From assembly GCA_050301235.1 (NCBI GenBank), contig JBNKZD010000320.1, forward strand, positions 1 to 64,000: DNA of 64,000 nucleotides. Direction: 5' to 3'. Both the position numbers and the translations under genes were made by a program. Origin of the DNA: JAFGIN01 sp050301235 (lineage in GTDB: Bacteria; Fibrobacterota; Chitinivibrionia; Chitinivibrionales; Chitinispirillaceae). This document shows positions 42,854 through 52,339 of this stretch, one piece after another; the first letter of the stretch is position 1, and every line of letters starts with the position of its first letter. The notes beneath the pieces were generated by a model. The model was not told the origin of the DNA, ran no database searches, and saw only the letters and a list, made by a program, of their open reading frames with translations.

Positions 42854-43480
42854 GGTTGAGGAAAATGAGGATGAAGAAAGAATTGGAAGAAGATAAGTGA
42901 GGTTTGCAGGTAATTTTAATCGTGTAAACGATGTGTTGAGTAGAAGAATGATATATAGAATGAATAAAGCAAATGAAACCTGGTTTTTACTGTAAAACGG
43001 GAGGCGAACTACAGAAAAGAGAAATTGTGATCGAAAGTATATTAAAAATGGTAAATTGTCGTCTCAACCACCATTTTGGTGTTTGTAGTAAAATATTAAA
43101 GTGAAATGTGGTGCATCTGTGCAGTACATTTCCGGATTTTGCGTAATGTACAGGTAGGTACATGTCCTTATTGTACTGGCGGGGGTTACTCTTTACAATA
43201 AGGTTAATGGTACGGTTATTATCCGGATTGATCAGGCTCTGACAATAGAACAATCGTCTATTGAGTTTTTTATTGAGAGTTTTGAGAAGATCCTTGGGTT
43301 TGTGATACATAAGTTGTCTTAGTTTAACATAAGCTCAACAGTACTGTCAAGGGTTAAGCACATTCTACCCCATGCAGAAAAAGTTGCACCATATCACATT
43401 GTCTTACTATATTGATTAAAAGCCATACCGGATTCCAGCTATTCCGGGTATTGTCTACCTTATCATTATCGGATATCTGC
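42854..43480. other. Gene-poor gap after the integrase relic
   Basis: About 630 bases with no convincing gene. A minus-strand frame of 107 codons (42987-43310) lacks a ribosome site and recognisable sequence. A plus-strand open stretch ending at 43322 (KVNGTVIIRIDQALTIEQS) is not recognised. A nested inverted structure lies at 43322-43359 (GTTTAAC ... GTTAAGC around ACAGTACTGT); it is too short for a standard attC site. The upstream signals of the next gene should be here. Confidence 0.5.
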
Positions 43481-46400
43481 ATGAAAAACAATTTTGACGA
43501 AATAATAACCGTTTCCCTTAAAGAGCTTCAATCGGGGATTAAGAAAAACATACCGCTCGAAGCCGGGAAATTTTATTGTCTGGTTATTGATACGAATAAG
43601 AAGGCGGTGGACAGTGTTCTTATGGAAGATGCGCTGTTCAATTCAAATAGTGCGGTCCTTCTCCCCGCAAGACTTCCCGATGAAACAATCGGCATCCCTG
43701 AAAACCCTGCAATTGATGGACTCGATATGCTGGTCCATATAATTGATTACATAACACTCGAGCAGAATGCTAACCGTAAGCTGCTTATCACCGGACATAC
43801 CGACCGTTCAGCTGAAAATGAGCACAATCGCGAACTCTCCCGGCTACGGGCAAACTCGCTGTACTACCTTTTGACTGGCAAGCGCCAGCTGTGGGTCGAG
43901 ACAGTTGAACAGTGTAACTTTCCTAAGACTAATAGTCTAAAGGCACAGAAGCTTGGCTATCGGAATCAGGATATCAGGTGTGTTCTGAGCTGGATCAGCA
44001 GTGCCCAAAGTGGTTTCGGCTGGGATTGCGATCCGCACTCTCTGGGCCAGGAAGCTATCGGCGAAAACGATCGGGCTGCCATTAAGGAGTTCCGTGAGCA
44101 GTATGCAACATCGTTTGCCGAGAGTTCAGGGCTGTATACCACCAGCACACCACTCAAGGAGCCACCAGCAGATCACTGGGGCTGGCTGCATGAAAAAGAG
44201 CTTCCCGGATGGGGAGCGGTTTTCGATTTGTTTCAAGAGTATCTTATAAGGAATTTACGTGATCAATTTAACCACAAAGAGCAAAGCTGGCGTCCGAAGG
44301 TTCAAAATGCCCTCGACTGGAGTGTCGATGGTGCAACGTCAAACCCTGATGGTCCCTTTGTCGCTATCGGTTGTGGCGAGGAACGTCCACGCTCCGAAAA
44401 GAAGTCTTCCGATTCGGTATCAATAGATGAATCGGCACCATCTGATAAAAACGCGGGAGACCGTCGCGTGGAAGTTTTCTTTTTCACTCCCGCAGATCTT
44501 CCCGAAAAATACCCCTGCCATGAAAAGGCGTGCCTGAGGACGGTTTGTCAAAATATCTCGGCAACGGAGGAGTGTCCTTTACGAAACAACCTTTTTGTCA
44601 ACACGATCTATTTTAACCAGCAGACCAGCACCGTCACCCTTTCACTCTTTCACGACTGGCACCCACTCACCAAAATTCCCTGCACCCTTTCCTACGAAAC
44701 GGAAGATGGTACAAGTGGTACCGTAAGCAGCAACACCAGCAGCAAGGGAACCTTCTCGGCCCGTGTACCGGCACAGGTCAAAAAAGGAACCTTGAGTACC
44801 TCCTATCTCGTCAACGAAACGGGCACAACCCACACCATCAGCATCCCTGTCGTGTTTGGAGACCTTCCAGAAGCATCAGAAGAGGAAGGTGCTCTAAAGC
44901 GCCTTGCCATGCTTGGCTACTACTCCGATACGATCAGTCTTGCTGAAGCACAAAATGCGCCCCCGGCACCCGATGCACAAGTCATGGCGATCAGGCGGAT
45001 GCAGGATACCCACTTTCTGGAAATTACTGGCACCTTTGATACTGCAACGATCGCAGCACTCGATGAGGAGTTTAAAAAGCCTGGTAGCCTGAAACTGCAG
45101 AACTGCAAGTCACAGATCATAGCGCCGGAGGAAGAAGATCCTGCAAACCCCGCTATCTCGAAAGCACCGGCATCGACGCAAAAACCGGTCCAGAAACGGG
45201 AAACGGTGTACTGTACTGTGGATGCTTCGGGATACTATGGTGTCAGCCGCAATTATTGTTCAGACCGTCTTTTGCACTTCGAGAAATCTATGTTGACCGA
45301 CAGTACTGGTCAACCGAGTTTCTTTCAGGAAAATGCCGATGATACTCCCGCTGAGCTGGAAGAGAAAATTAAAAATTTACAGATCGATTTCAGAGCTGAA
45401 GTTAAAGATTTGTATGACGACAAACATCTTGATAAACTACTTCTGCGACTTCCCGAACTTCTTACGCCGGAAAAAGCGGGGCCAATATGCACACTGATTG
45501 ATGAATTAATATCGATCATCGAAATCTATTTGTGTGATGATGACAATCTGGCAAAAATGGTCGAACCAAAAGCTATTATGTCAAATCTGTATTCGATCAT
45601 TAATGATGTTGAAACTGAAACTTGTAACCTCGATTGGTCGATCAAACGTGGGCGAATCCGCCGATACAATCGCCGACTAAAGCACCATTTCAGAGCACTC
45701 ACCGTACTGGCGAACGATACCATTCATGAACGCATCATCGGAGTCTGCTGTTATGAAGTGTATAATAAGAGAAAAAACAACCAGAAAATCGGTTTAATTG
45801 AAGACGAGGCGGCTATCCCGTCAATGCGTAACGGGTACTATCAGCATGTTATCTGGCTGGGCGTTGCGGGATACGCAGTGATCAACCATCATGACCGTGA
45901 GATCATGCTGATCGATCCATGGCCCTCTTACAGTGCCATTTACACCCTCTACGAAAACCTGTTTCCCGACAGAACCTTCGAGGGGCAGATAGCCACGGTA
46001 CTCGATGATGATGATCACGACTTTGATTATTCCGGAGGTGACGGAGATACAATGATCATCCATCCATCTGCGGAATCAATCATGGATGCTACAACCACCG
46101 ATGGTGACATTCGCGATGCGCAGAAGGGTTTGAAACGACTGGTTGCCTTTGCCAACTTTTTACGCCTTTCTGCAGCACAGGGGTACACCATAACCGGAAT
46201 CCTTCTGACCCACATCCACTTCGATCATACACCTGATATCCCTTACCTGCTGGAATTATTGCATGCAGAAAATGATGGCGAATACACCAACCATATTGAC
46301 CTTGTTTTTTCAGACAATCCGGGTTCACTTTTTCCCGGTTTGAAAGGAAATGGGATTCCTGCGGAGAAGTTGCCCCGATTGTATGCGGATTACGATACGA

Positions 46401-47518
46401 TGTACTATCTTAAATCCCTCTACTTTGGTGAAAATGGGAATCATGATTTCGGTATGCTGTACTACAAGAATAATAATTCACAGCTGCGACAACTGCATAA
46501 TCGTAAAAAACTTGATCAGTATGCAGATATCACTGGTAATGGAAATACTGTTGCATTCAACAACTGGAACAGTGCGACATGGGGATCAATCAAGCAGACG
46601 TACAGTTGCGACAGTCACTGGTACGAAATTAGATCGGCATCGGGTAACCGGTTATATTATGATGATTACATCAATGAACACTGGGAAACGTTTGTTGACG
46701 AAATTAACAGTGGCGCAACTGCTGGAAACAGTAGCGAGGTAAAAAAACAGGCACTACCGGGTACTGCAGCTTCAGAATTTCACGTTGGAAATTTCAAAAT
46801 TTGTTCCTATGTCTGGGACCACCTCAATACCGGAAGCGTTCACGAAGGCGAGGACGGAAATGCCGGTGTCGGACAACGAATAACAGCATTCAACGTGCAG
46901 TATGCGCACGATCCATGCGCAAAGCGAACATTCTTTTCTGGTTCATCCGGAGGGATGGAGAGCGAATTTACCTTTCCAGCTCCTCCCGCAAACAATCCGG
47001 TCATTGAGACTGATCTTCTTGTTCAGGCGATCGCAGGCGAGACCTTTAACAATAAGGAGGAGTTTGATAGCAGCCCAATCACCTGGCTTGAAAACCTCTT
47101 TGATTTTCTACTTCCCAATAATGTCGAAGAGATGATTAAATGCTGGGAGTACACGATGGGTCATTTAAAAGTAAATGATGCTGTCATTGCAACACACTGG
47201 GAAGATTTTCCAACCGCAGTCGCCTACAAAAACATCATACGGCAATTCTCGAATTTTGGTATCATCCTGCAGAATATCACCATGATCAACGATCTTCTGC
47301 TCATGAATGATAAGCGTAAACTATGGAAGGACACCAATCTCCTCACCGATCGTCGCTTCTTTATCCTTGGAAGAATGGCAAACGGGGCGCAGCCGGCATC
47401 ACCATCGGGCACAGCCTTCGAAAAATCTGACGATTTCGAATACGCCCTCCCCTACAACGCCTCCCGCCTGCTCAACCATCACTACAAACGCAGCTTTGGA
47501 GTGGAGATGAAAGGATGA
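43481..47518 (+). CDS. Large protein: OmpA-like, peptidoglycan-binding-like and metallo-beta-lactamase-fold regions
   Basis: A 1345-residue protein from the ATG at 43481 (an in-frame TTG at 43412 is possible but weaker). There is no signal peptide. Residues about 85-150 are OmpA-like (LLITGHTDRSAENEHNRELSRLRA); about 165-210 resemble a peptidoglycan-binding repeat (GWDCDPHSLGQEAIGENDRAAIKEF); after a long beta-rich region a second such repeat appears near 470-530. Residues about 760-1250 hold a metallo-beta-lactamase fold with THIHFDHT: H911, H913, D915 and H916. The N-terminal combination is one I associate with proteins near contractile injection systems (T6SS or phage-tail-like); none is seen here. 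GC and codon choice look higher than neighbours by eye. Confidence 0.7.
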   Translation: MKNNFDEIITVSLKELQSGIKKNIPLEAGKFYCLVIDTNKKAVDSVLMEDALFNSNSAVLLPARLPDETIGIPENPAIDGLDMLVHIIDYITLEQNANRKLLITGHTDRSAENEHNRELSRLRANSLYYLLTGKRQLWVETVEQCNFPKTNSLKAQKLGYRNQDIRCVLSWISSAQSGFGWDCDPHSLGQEAIGENDRAAIKEFREQYATSFAESSGLYTTSTPLKEPPADHWGWLHEKELPGWGAVFDLFQEYLIRNLRDQFNHKEQSWRPKVQNALDWSVDGATSNPDGPFVAIGCGEERPRSEKKSSDSVSIDESAPSDKNAGDRRVEVFFFTPADLPEKYPCHEKACLRTVCQNISATEECPLRNNLFVNTIYFNQQTSTVTLSLFHDWHPLTKIPCTLSYETEDGTSGTVSSNTSSKGTFSARVPAQVKKGTLSTSYLVNETGTTHTISIPVVFGDLPEASEEEGALKRLAMLGYYSDTISLAEAQNAPPAPDAQVMAIRRMQDTHFLEITGTFDTATIAALDEEFKKPGSLKLQNCKSQIIAPEEEDPANPAISKAPASTQKPVQKRETVYCTVDASGYYGVSRNYCSDRLLHFEKSMLTDSTGQPSFFQENADDTPAELEEKIKNLQIDFRAEVKDLYDDKHLDKLLLRLPELLTPEKAGPICTLIDELISIIEIYLCDDDNLAKMVEPKAIMSNLYSIINDVETETCNLDWSIKRGRIRRYNRRLKHHFRALTVLANDTIHERIIGVCCYEVYNKRKNNQKIGLIEDEAAIPSMRNGYYQHVIWLGVAGYAVINHHDREIMLIDPWPSYSAIYTLYENLFPDRTFEGQIATVLDDDDHDFDYSGGDGDTMIIHPSAESIMDATTTDGDIRDAQKGLKRLVAFANFLRLSAAQGYTITGILLTHIHFDHTPDIPYLLELLHAENDGEYTNHIDLVFSDNPGSLFPGLKGNGIPAEKLPRLYADYDTMYYLKSLYFGENGNHDFGMLYYKNNNSQLRQLHNRKKLDQYADITGNGNTVAFNNWNSATWGSIKQTYSCDSHWYEIRSASGNRLYYDDYINEHWETFVDEINSGATAGNSSEVKKQALPGTAASEFHVGNFKICSYVWDHLNTGSVHEGEDGNAGVGQRITAFNVQYAHDPCAKRTFFSGSSGGMESEFTFPAPPANNPVIETDLLVQAIAGETFNNKEEFDSSPITWLENLFDFLLPNNVEEMIKCWEYTMGHLKVNDAVIATHWEDFPTAVAYKNIIRQFSNFGIILQNITMINDLLLMNDKRKLWKDTNLLTDRRFFILGRMANGAQPASPSGTAFEKSDDFEYALPYNASRLLNHHYKRSFGVEMKG

Positions 47519-48079
47519 TGCAGATAGCCATTGATTAAGGGGTAATATTACATTCAAAAGCCTATGGGTGGAACGTCAGCTCCCATCTTGAGGACATCTG
47601 TATTCCCGGTAGCGGGGACATACACCAGAGGAGATGTGTTCAGTTGGATTGTCAAGAGGGTTGCGGGTTCTTCAATGCGTCTGCAATCGCACGAGTGCCC
47701 TTAACAGGATCATGTGAGGGCAGAGAAAAACAGTGTGCCCTGCACTTCAGTGCTGGATTCGGATAGCTTAAGAAAAACCGGCTATTAATTTTTGGAACCA
47801 AATTACGTAAAAGCGTTTTTTTTTATTAAATGGTTGTCCTTTACACTCCAGAAGGTGAGTGTTACTGGAAAAGATCTTTGAGTACAATACGAATAATTGT
47901 GCAGACCACTTGTAAGAAACGGCTAACGCTATTTACTGTAACTATTTTCAAGAGCTGCACATTTTGACATTGTATTTGGCGTGGTGCATTGATCACGAGT
48001 GAGGGACGAAATAGGGGAGACGATATGCGAATAGACGAGTATTCTCACACCAAGAATGCGAATAATGTATTGGTTTAAC
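47519..48079. other. Gap downstream of the large OmpA/MBL gene
   Basis: About 560 bases without a confident gene. One plus-strand frame stays open for 75 codons (47539-47766) and is Cys-rich (RRCVQLDCQEGCGFF, then TGSCEGREKQC), but has no start codon; a shorter overlapping frame starts at an ATG near 47564 without a ribosome site. Both may be relics. No tRNA or clear hairpin terminator was seen; a T run follows 47815. Confidence 0.45.
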
Positions 48080-48832
48080 TTAAATCTTCCCTAAATCCGA
48101 ATTTCTGATCCACCCGCTCACCCCATTGGGTAAACTGACAAGTGACCATTTCTCCTCAGTTTTGCGGATTCTGAACTTGATACCTTCGTGCGCAGTGAAA
48201 AGCACTTTTGATCCATCTGGTTCATTTTTAGCATCTGAGGAAGATGAGAGCAGAACCGCGAACGTTACGTTTTCTTTTTCGTAGATTTTCATTCCTGCAC
48301 TTGTTCCGATTGCTACGGTAATAATCGAAAAGAGAATAGTTCCGTAAATCAGCCAGAGTTTTCCATTACTTTTAACAAAAAACAGTGCACTTGCAAAAAT
48401 AGATATCAGAAGAAGTAATCCCAGGAAAATCCATATTTGGGTATTCAACGAAAAAAGATGATGCACCTGACTGAAGATCATTCCCATAAAACTCTGTTCC
48501 GGTTCAGGAATTCTGTCAACGATATTTGATTTGAGAAACCGGATATTGCTTTTGATATCTTCATCAAGAGGATCAAGCAGTGATGCTTTTTCGTAGTAAA
48601 GTCGTGCCAGACCAGGCTTTTTAAGACGATACCAGGAGTTACCACAATTAAAATAGACGGTACTTGATTCAAAGCCGGATTCAATAATTTTTTCGTAGTA
48701 ATGAGCAGCACTGTCATATTTCTGTTCTGAATAAAAGGTGTTCGCTTTCTCAAACCACATGTTTACGGGTGCTGAGAATGCTCCTTTTACTATTAAAAGC
48801 CCGAAAAACAGAGCAAATAAAACATTTTTCAT
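48080..48832 (-). CDS. batE: BatE-like TPR/SH3 membrane protein
   Basis: A 250-residue envelope protein, last in the bat operon. A signal sequence (about 1-20) is followed by TPR units at about 24-100 (ANTFYSEQKYDSAAHYYEKI, NCGNSWYRLKKPGLARLYYEKA), two membrane helices at about 131-149 and 158-180, and an SH3-like domain to the C-terminus that ends NGVSGWIRNSDLGKI. Bat proteins were first linked to aerotolerance in Bacteroides; their function is thought to lie in envelope stress or assembly. It overlaps batD by four bases. Confidence 0.85.
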   Translation of the reverse strand: MKNVLFALFFGLLIVKGAFSAPVNMWFEKANTFYSEQKYDSAAHYYEKIIESGFESSTVYFNCGNSWYRLKKPGLARLYYEKASLLDPLDEDIKSNIRFLKSNIVDRIPEPEQSFMGMIFSQVHHLFSLNTQIWIFLGLLLLISIFASALFFVKSNGKLWLIYGTILFSIITVAIGTSAGMKIYEKENVTFAVLLSSSSDAKNEPDGSKVLFTAHEGIKFRIRKTEEKWSLVSLPNGVSGWIRNSDLGKI

Positions 48833-50670
48833 GCTGATTTTCTCTCCTTGATAGAATCTTTCTCAATTTTTGAGAGAAATACACCGGCCTTTTCGATGAT
48901 AGTATTTCGAGATGCATCATTAAATGCCATTCCGCCAAAACGGTAACTGTCAAGCATCTCCATAAATGATGCAAGGTCGGTAATTGTATCCTGACTGTTT
49001 GTACGTGTCTGTAATTCTGCCTTGAGTTCATCAAGAGTACGGCCTGTAGCTGCAAAGCCGAATTTTTGAGAAATAAAATGTTCAAGAATTTCGGCTATTT
49101 TTCCAAGAAATTGAGGGGCCGGAAGTGATGTACCCTGCTTTTTAAGTTGCGCAAGTTTACGTTGAGCCAGTGATGAAGCTTTCTTCCGGGTATTTCTCTC
49201 TGCGTTAAGCTCTTTTCTTGATGCCTGCACACTGTAGAGAATTGAAAAAACGAACAATATGAAGGGTAGGGGCAGAATCACAATAAATACCGGGTTACGG
49301 TGCGGGTATCGAGACTGACTTTTGATTTTAACACCAGTTTTGATATATCGGATGTCCTGACCAACTTCACGAATCTCTTCCTGTGTCAGATAGCGGGTTT
49401 GCGGTTTTGTTCCCTCTTTTCCTGCAGTTACATTGATAGAGATTGGTTGTGACGATGTCGTCTTATATGTTCCGGATTCCGGATCAAAATAGTTATATTC
49501 AATTGGAGGGATTGTCAGTGTACCCTGCTGGCGCGGAATCAGAAGGTATTTATAATTTTGACGTGTAGAAATACCGGTGGCCTGATTAGTATCTGTAAAT
49601 ACCTGACGTTCCGGTTTGAATACCTCACACTCGTCAATTTTTGGAATGGTTAAATCTCCGATGCTTCCTGGACGGGTGTTACCTCGTAAGCCAATCTTTA
49701 ATGTCACCGATTCCCCGGCAGGTGTTGTAGTCGGCGAAACCTCAGCAGTGAGATTGAACTTTCCAATGGAACCTGAATACCCCGATGGTGCAGGGACTGG
49801 CAACGATTTAACATCGACAGTTATTGCATTAGACATTGTTGTTTTGCCAACAGCTTCAACACCACCACCAAAAAAATCTGAACTGAAAAAATCATCAAAG
49901 AAAGGATCCATCCGACGGCGCCGATTCTGTTGCAATTCATTATATTCGACTGGTATGGATGGGATAATAATTTTACCGGTGTTAAGCGGTACCGCTGCAT
50001 AATTAAGAAAGTAAACGGTGTATGCTTCACCATCGATCATTTCAGATTTCGAAGAAACCTGATTGGTGAATAGTCGCGTCAGAGCAAATGAACTTCCAAA
50101 CGCCTCTTCGATCTTTGCAACTGCCGGAGAGAAACTATTACGTATGTCTACTGATGCTGCTGCTCGTTGAGCGAGTTTGAACGTAAGAATCAGCTGTTCA
50201 CCAACATACATTGATTTTTTGCTCAATTGAAGCGTTGCTTTGACATCAACGTTTTTAACCTGTTCGCTGGAAACCGTAAACTGAATTGGTTCTGTCTGGT
50301 ATTTTGTTCCACCCACATCAACTTCAAGTGAAGGGAATGAAAAGGAACCCGAACTTTTCGGAGTAATAACGTAGAGAAAATTAAAAATAATTTCGGTTTT
50401 CTGTGATGCCTGACCATTAACTATTTGAATAGAGGAGTTTGATGACTGTCGCTGATCTGTGCGAAGCACGGTGAACATTTCATTTGATGCAACAGCCGGG
50501 GCTGCGATCGAACCGGGATTTTTACCGGTAACCAGTTGTGCGGTAACCAACGCCTGTTCACCCATTGCGATCCGTGTGCGCTGGGTAGTTGCTGTGAAAC
50601 GAACCTGTGCTGAAGCAATATTTGCGACAGCTACTGCTATGAAAAATGCCATTATACTTTTATTAATCAA
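48829..50670 (-). CDS. batD: BatD family protein
   Basis: A 613-residue protein with a signal peptide (AFFIAVAVANIASAQ) and several Ig-like beta domains. The opening VRFTATTQRTRIAMGEQALVTAQL and repeated SVTLKIGLRGN-type strands are typical of BatD. A Phe/Asp/Gly-rich acidic loop (FFDDFFSSDFFGGG) lies near 258-271. A membrane helix at about 454-475 precedes a cytoplasmic tail of about 135 residues. It lies between the hydrolase and batE, overlapping each by four bases. Confidence 0.88.
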   Translation of the reverse strand: MINKSIMAFFIAVAVANIASAQVRFTATTQRTRIAMGEQALVTAQLVTGKNPGSIAAPAVASNEMFTVLRTDQRQSSNSSIQIVNGQASQKTEIIFNFLYVITPKSSGSFSFPSLEVDVGGTKYQTEPIQFTVSSEQVKNVDVKATLQLSKKSMYVGEQLILTFKLAQRAAASVDIRNSFSPAVAKIEEAFGSSFALTRLFTNQVSSKSEMIDGEAYTVYFLNYAAVPLNTGKIIIPSIPVEYNELQQNRRRRMDPFFDDFFSSDFFGGGVEAVGKTTMSNAITVDVKSLPVPAPSGYSGSIGKFNLTAEVSPTTTPAGESVTLKIGLRGNTRPGSIGDLTIPKIDECEVFKPERQVFTDTNQATGISTRQNYKYLLIPRQQGTLTIPPIEYNYFDPESGTYKTTSSQPISINVTAGKEGTKPQTRYLTQEEIREVGQDIRYIKTGVKIKSQSRYPHRNPVFIVILPLPFILFVFSILYSVQASRKELNAERNTRKKASSLAQRKLAQLKKQGTSLPAPQFLGKIAEILEHFISQKFGFAATGRTLDELKAELQTRTNSQDTITDLASFMEMLDSYRFGGMAFNDASRNTIIEKAGVFLSKIEKDSIKERKSA

Positions 50671-51437
50671 CTGAAATGCTCCTTTGCCCAGTCACAGACA
50701 GTTGAGATCACCATTTTGACATAAGATACTCTGGAAAAGTTATGGTCGGCTCCTTCAATCAGAAGGTATGTTGTATCTATGCCGGCTTTTTCTGCCATAT
50801 TCTTATATTGTATAGATTCATTGACTGCGATTGACTGGTCCTGATCACCCTGTATCAGAAGTATTGTACCCTTAAATGTTGATGAACACATTGTTACCGG
50901 GTTGAATCCGCTTAACCCATCAAGAAATTTGAGACTCATCTCATGTGGCCCGTTTTCATATAAACCATCACTATTGGCACCAGCATCCAGAAGTTCTTTT
51001 CTTCGCTCGATAAGTCCTTCAGGATTTCCAACAGGGGAGAGTAGTATCAGACCGGTTGCTGTATAATCACCTGCGTGCATTGCAGCAATCATGCCACCAA
51101 AACTGTGACCTAATAAAATAATTTTTGATGGCGTGTATCGCTTCTGAAGTTCTTTTATAATAAAGTCAAGGTCCCGTTCCATTGATGCAACAGTCATATC
51201 CCGGAATAAACCATCACTTTCACCGGATCCGCTAAAATCGAACCGGAGGCAGGAAAACCCGATATCTCTCAGTGTACGGGCAATCTTAACAAAGAGATAA
51301 CCAGGTCCCATTCTCTGTCCTGTAAATCCATGACAGAACACAACCCAGGGTGCACTCCTGTTGACAGAAAAGTGGAGTGAGCCCCTGATTTCCTGGTCAC
51401 GATCGTTTTTCCACTGAAAAAATTCAAAATCGTTCAT
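50667..51437 (-). CDS. Alpha/beta hydrolase inside the bat operon
   Basis: A 256-residue serine hydrolase. The oxyanion region HGFTG is at 36-40, the nucleophile Ser112 in LLGHSFGG, Asp200 in IQGDQDQSIAV and His232 in GADHNFSR complete the triad. It resembles the BAAT/osmotin-like and esterase groups of cytosolic hydrolases; the substrate is unknown. There is no signal peptide. The gene is not a standard member of bat operons, yet it overlaps batD by four bases and follows batC by ten, so it is expressed with them. Confidence 0.85.
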   Translation of the reverse strand: MNDFEFFQWKNDRDQEIRGSLHFSVNRSAPWVVFCHGFTGQRMGPGYLFVKIARTLRDIGFSCLRFDFSGSGESDGLFRDMTVASMERDLDFIIKELQKRYTPSKIILLGHSFGGMIAAMHAGDYTATGLILLSPVGNPEGLIERRKELLDAGANSDGLYENGPHEMSLKFLDGLSGFNPVTMCSSTFKGTILLIQGDQDQSIAVNESIQYKNMAEKAGIDTTYLLIEGADHNFSRVSYVKMVISTVCDWAKEHFS

Positions 51438-51447
51438 TATGCTGCTT

Positions 51448-52329
51448 TTACCAGTCCTGCTGCGGTTGCCGAATACGGGCTTTTTGTTTTGTCATAGGTT
51501 TGTTGAGCGTATCTGCATCATCAGCATACATTTCGATAATCCGTTTTGCTTCCTCTTTTTTAAGGTCCTGTTGTTCTTTCATTTCGGATTGCTGCATCTG
51601 TTGCTGTTGTTGCTCTTTCTGATCTTTCTGATCCTGATCACTCTGCTGATCCTGTTTCTGCTCATCCTTTTTCTGTTGATCTTTATTCTGATCCTGCTTA
51701 TTCTGATCTTCTTTTTTATCCTGTTGTTGCTGTTGATCTTTCTGATCCTGTTTATTCTGATCGTTTTTATTCTGATCCTTCTGATCTTGTTTATTTTTAT
51801 CGTCTTTGTTTTTCTGGTCTTTGTTCTGATCCTGCTGCTGTTTCTGTTGCTGCTCCAGTTTTTTCATTACCTGATGAGCCAGCTGAAGGTTCCATTTCGT
51901 ATCAGTGTCTGATGGTCGTATCTCAAGTGATTTAACATAATGATCGTATGCTGATTTAAATTTTTCAAGAGCCTGCTGCGGCCCCTGCTGATACATCTGT
52001 GTACCTTCACGGAATAAAATATTTCCCAGATTGTAATGTGCATCTGCAAGCTGTTGCTTATTATCTGATGACAATGCAGCGTTATATGCTTCTTCAGCCT
52101 TATCAAACTCACCCAATTGATAATGAGCCGATCCTTTATTCATTTTGAGGCGGCTGTCTGATGGAGAAAGGAGGATTGCATCATCATACACTTTAAGTGC
52201 TTCCTTATATTCCTTATTTTTATAGAGATTATTACCTCTCTTATTTTTAGAATAGGTTTCATCACTGTAAGAATGTACAACTGTAATGGTGGTAATAAGG
52301 AGTAAAAGCTTTATTTGTGACATATTCAT
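51448..52329 (-). CDS. batC: BatC-like TPR protein with long Gln/Lys/Asp low-complexity tail
   Basis: A 293-residue protein with a signal-like N-terminus (MSQIKLLLLITTITVVHSY) and TPR units at about 25-150 (GNNLYKNKEYKEALKVYDDA, KGSAHYQLGEFDKAEEAYNA). Residues about 163-265 consist almost only of Gln, Lys, Asp and Asn in short repeated pieces (QQQDQNKDQKNK, NKQDQKDQ). BatC proteins typically contain such tails, though this one is long. The repeated DNA also produces a Leu-rich open frame on the opposite strand that is not a gene. It lies between batB and the hydrolase. Confidence 0.85.
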   Translation of the reverse strand: MNMSQIKLLLLITTITVVHSYSDETYSKNKRGNNLYKNKEYKEALKVYDDAILLSPSDSRLKMNKGSAHYQLGEFDKAEEAYNAALSSDNKQQLADAHYNLGNILFREGTQMYQQGPQQALEKFKSAYDHYVKSLEIRPSDTDTKWNLQLAHQVMKKLEQQQKQQQDQNKDQKNKDDKNKQDQKDQNKNDQNKQDQKDQQQQQDKKEDQNKQDQNKDQQKKDEQKQDQQSDQDQKDQKEQQQQQMQQSEMKEQQDLKKEEAKRIIEMYADDADTLNKPMTKQKARIRQPQQDW

Positions 52330-52339
52330 AGTATCATCC

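Noticed and set aside
42987..43310. 107-codon minus-strand frame in the gap after the integrase relic
   Set aside because: No ribosome site, no recognisable motif, and the region is gene-poor on both strands.
43322..43359. GTTTAAC ... GTTAAGC with a central ACAGTACTGT palindrome, attC-like
   Set aside because: The boxes resemble RYYYAAC and GTTRRRY, but the total of 38 bases is shorter than known attC sites and the arms pair imperfectly.
51439..51912. 157-codon Leu/Ile/Phe-rich frame on the plus strand opposite BatC
   Set aside because: It is the mirror image of the Gln/Lys/Asp repeat tract of BatC; composition comes from the repeat, and no ribosome site or family is evident.
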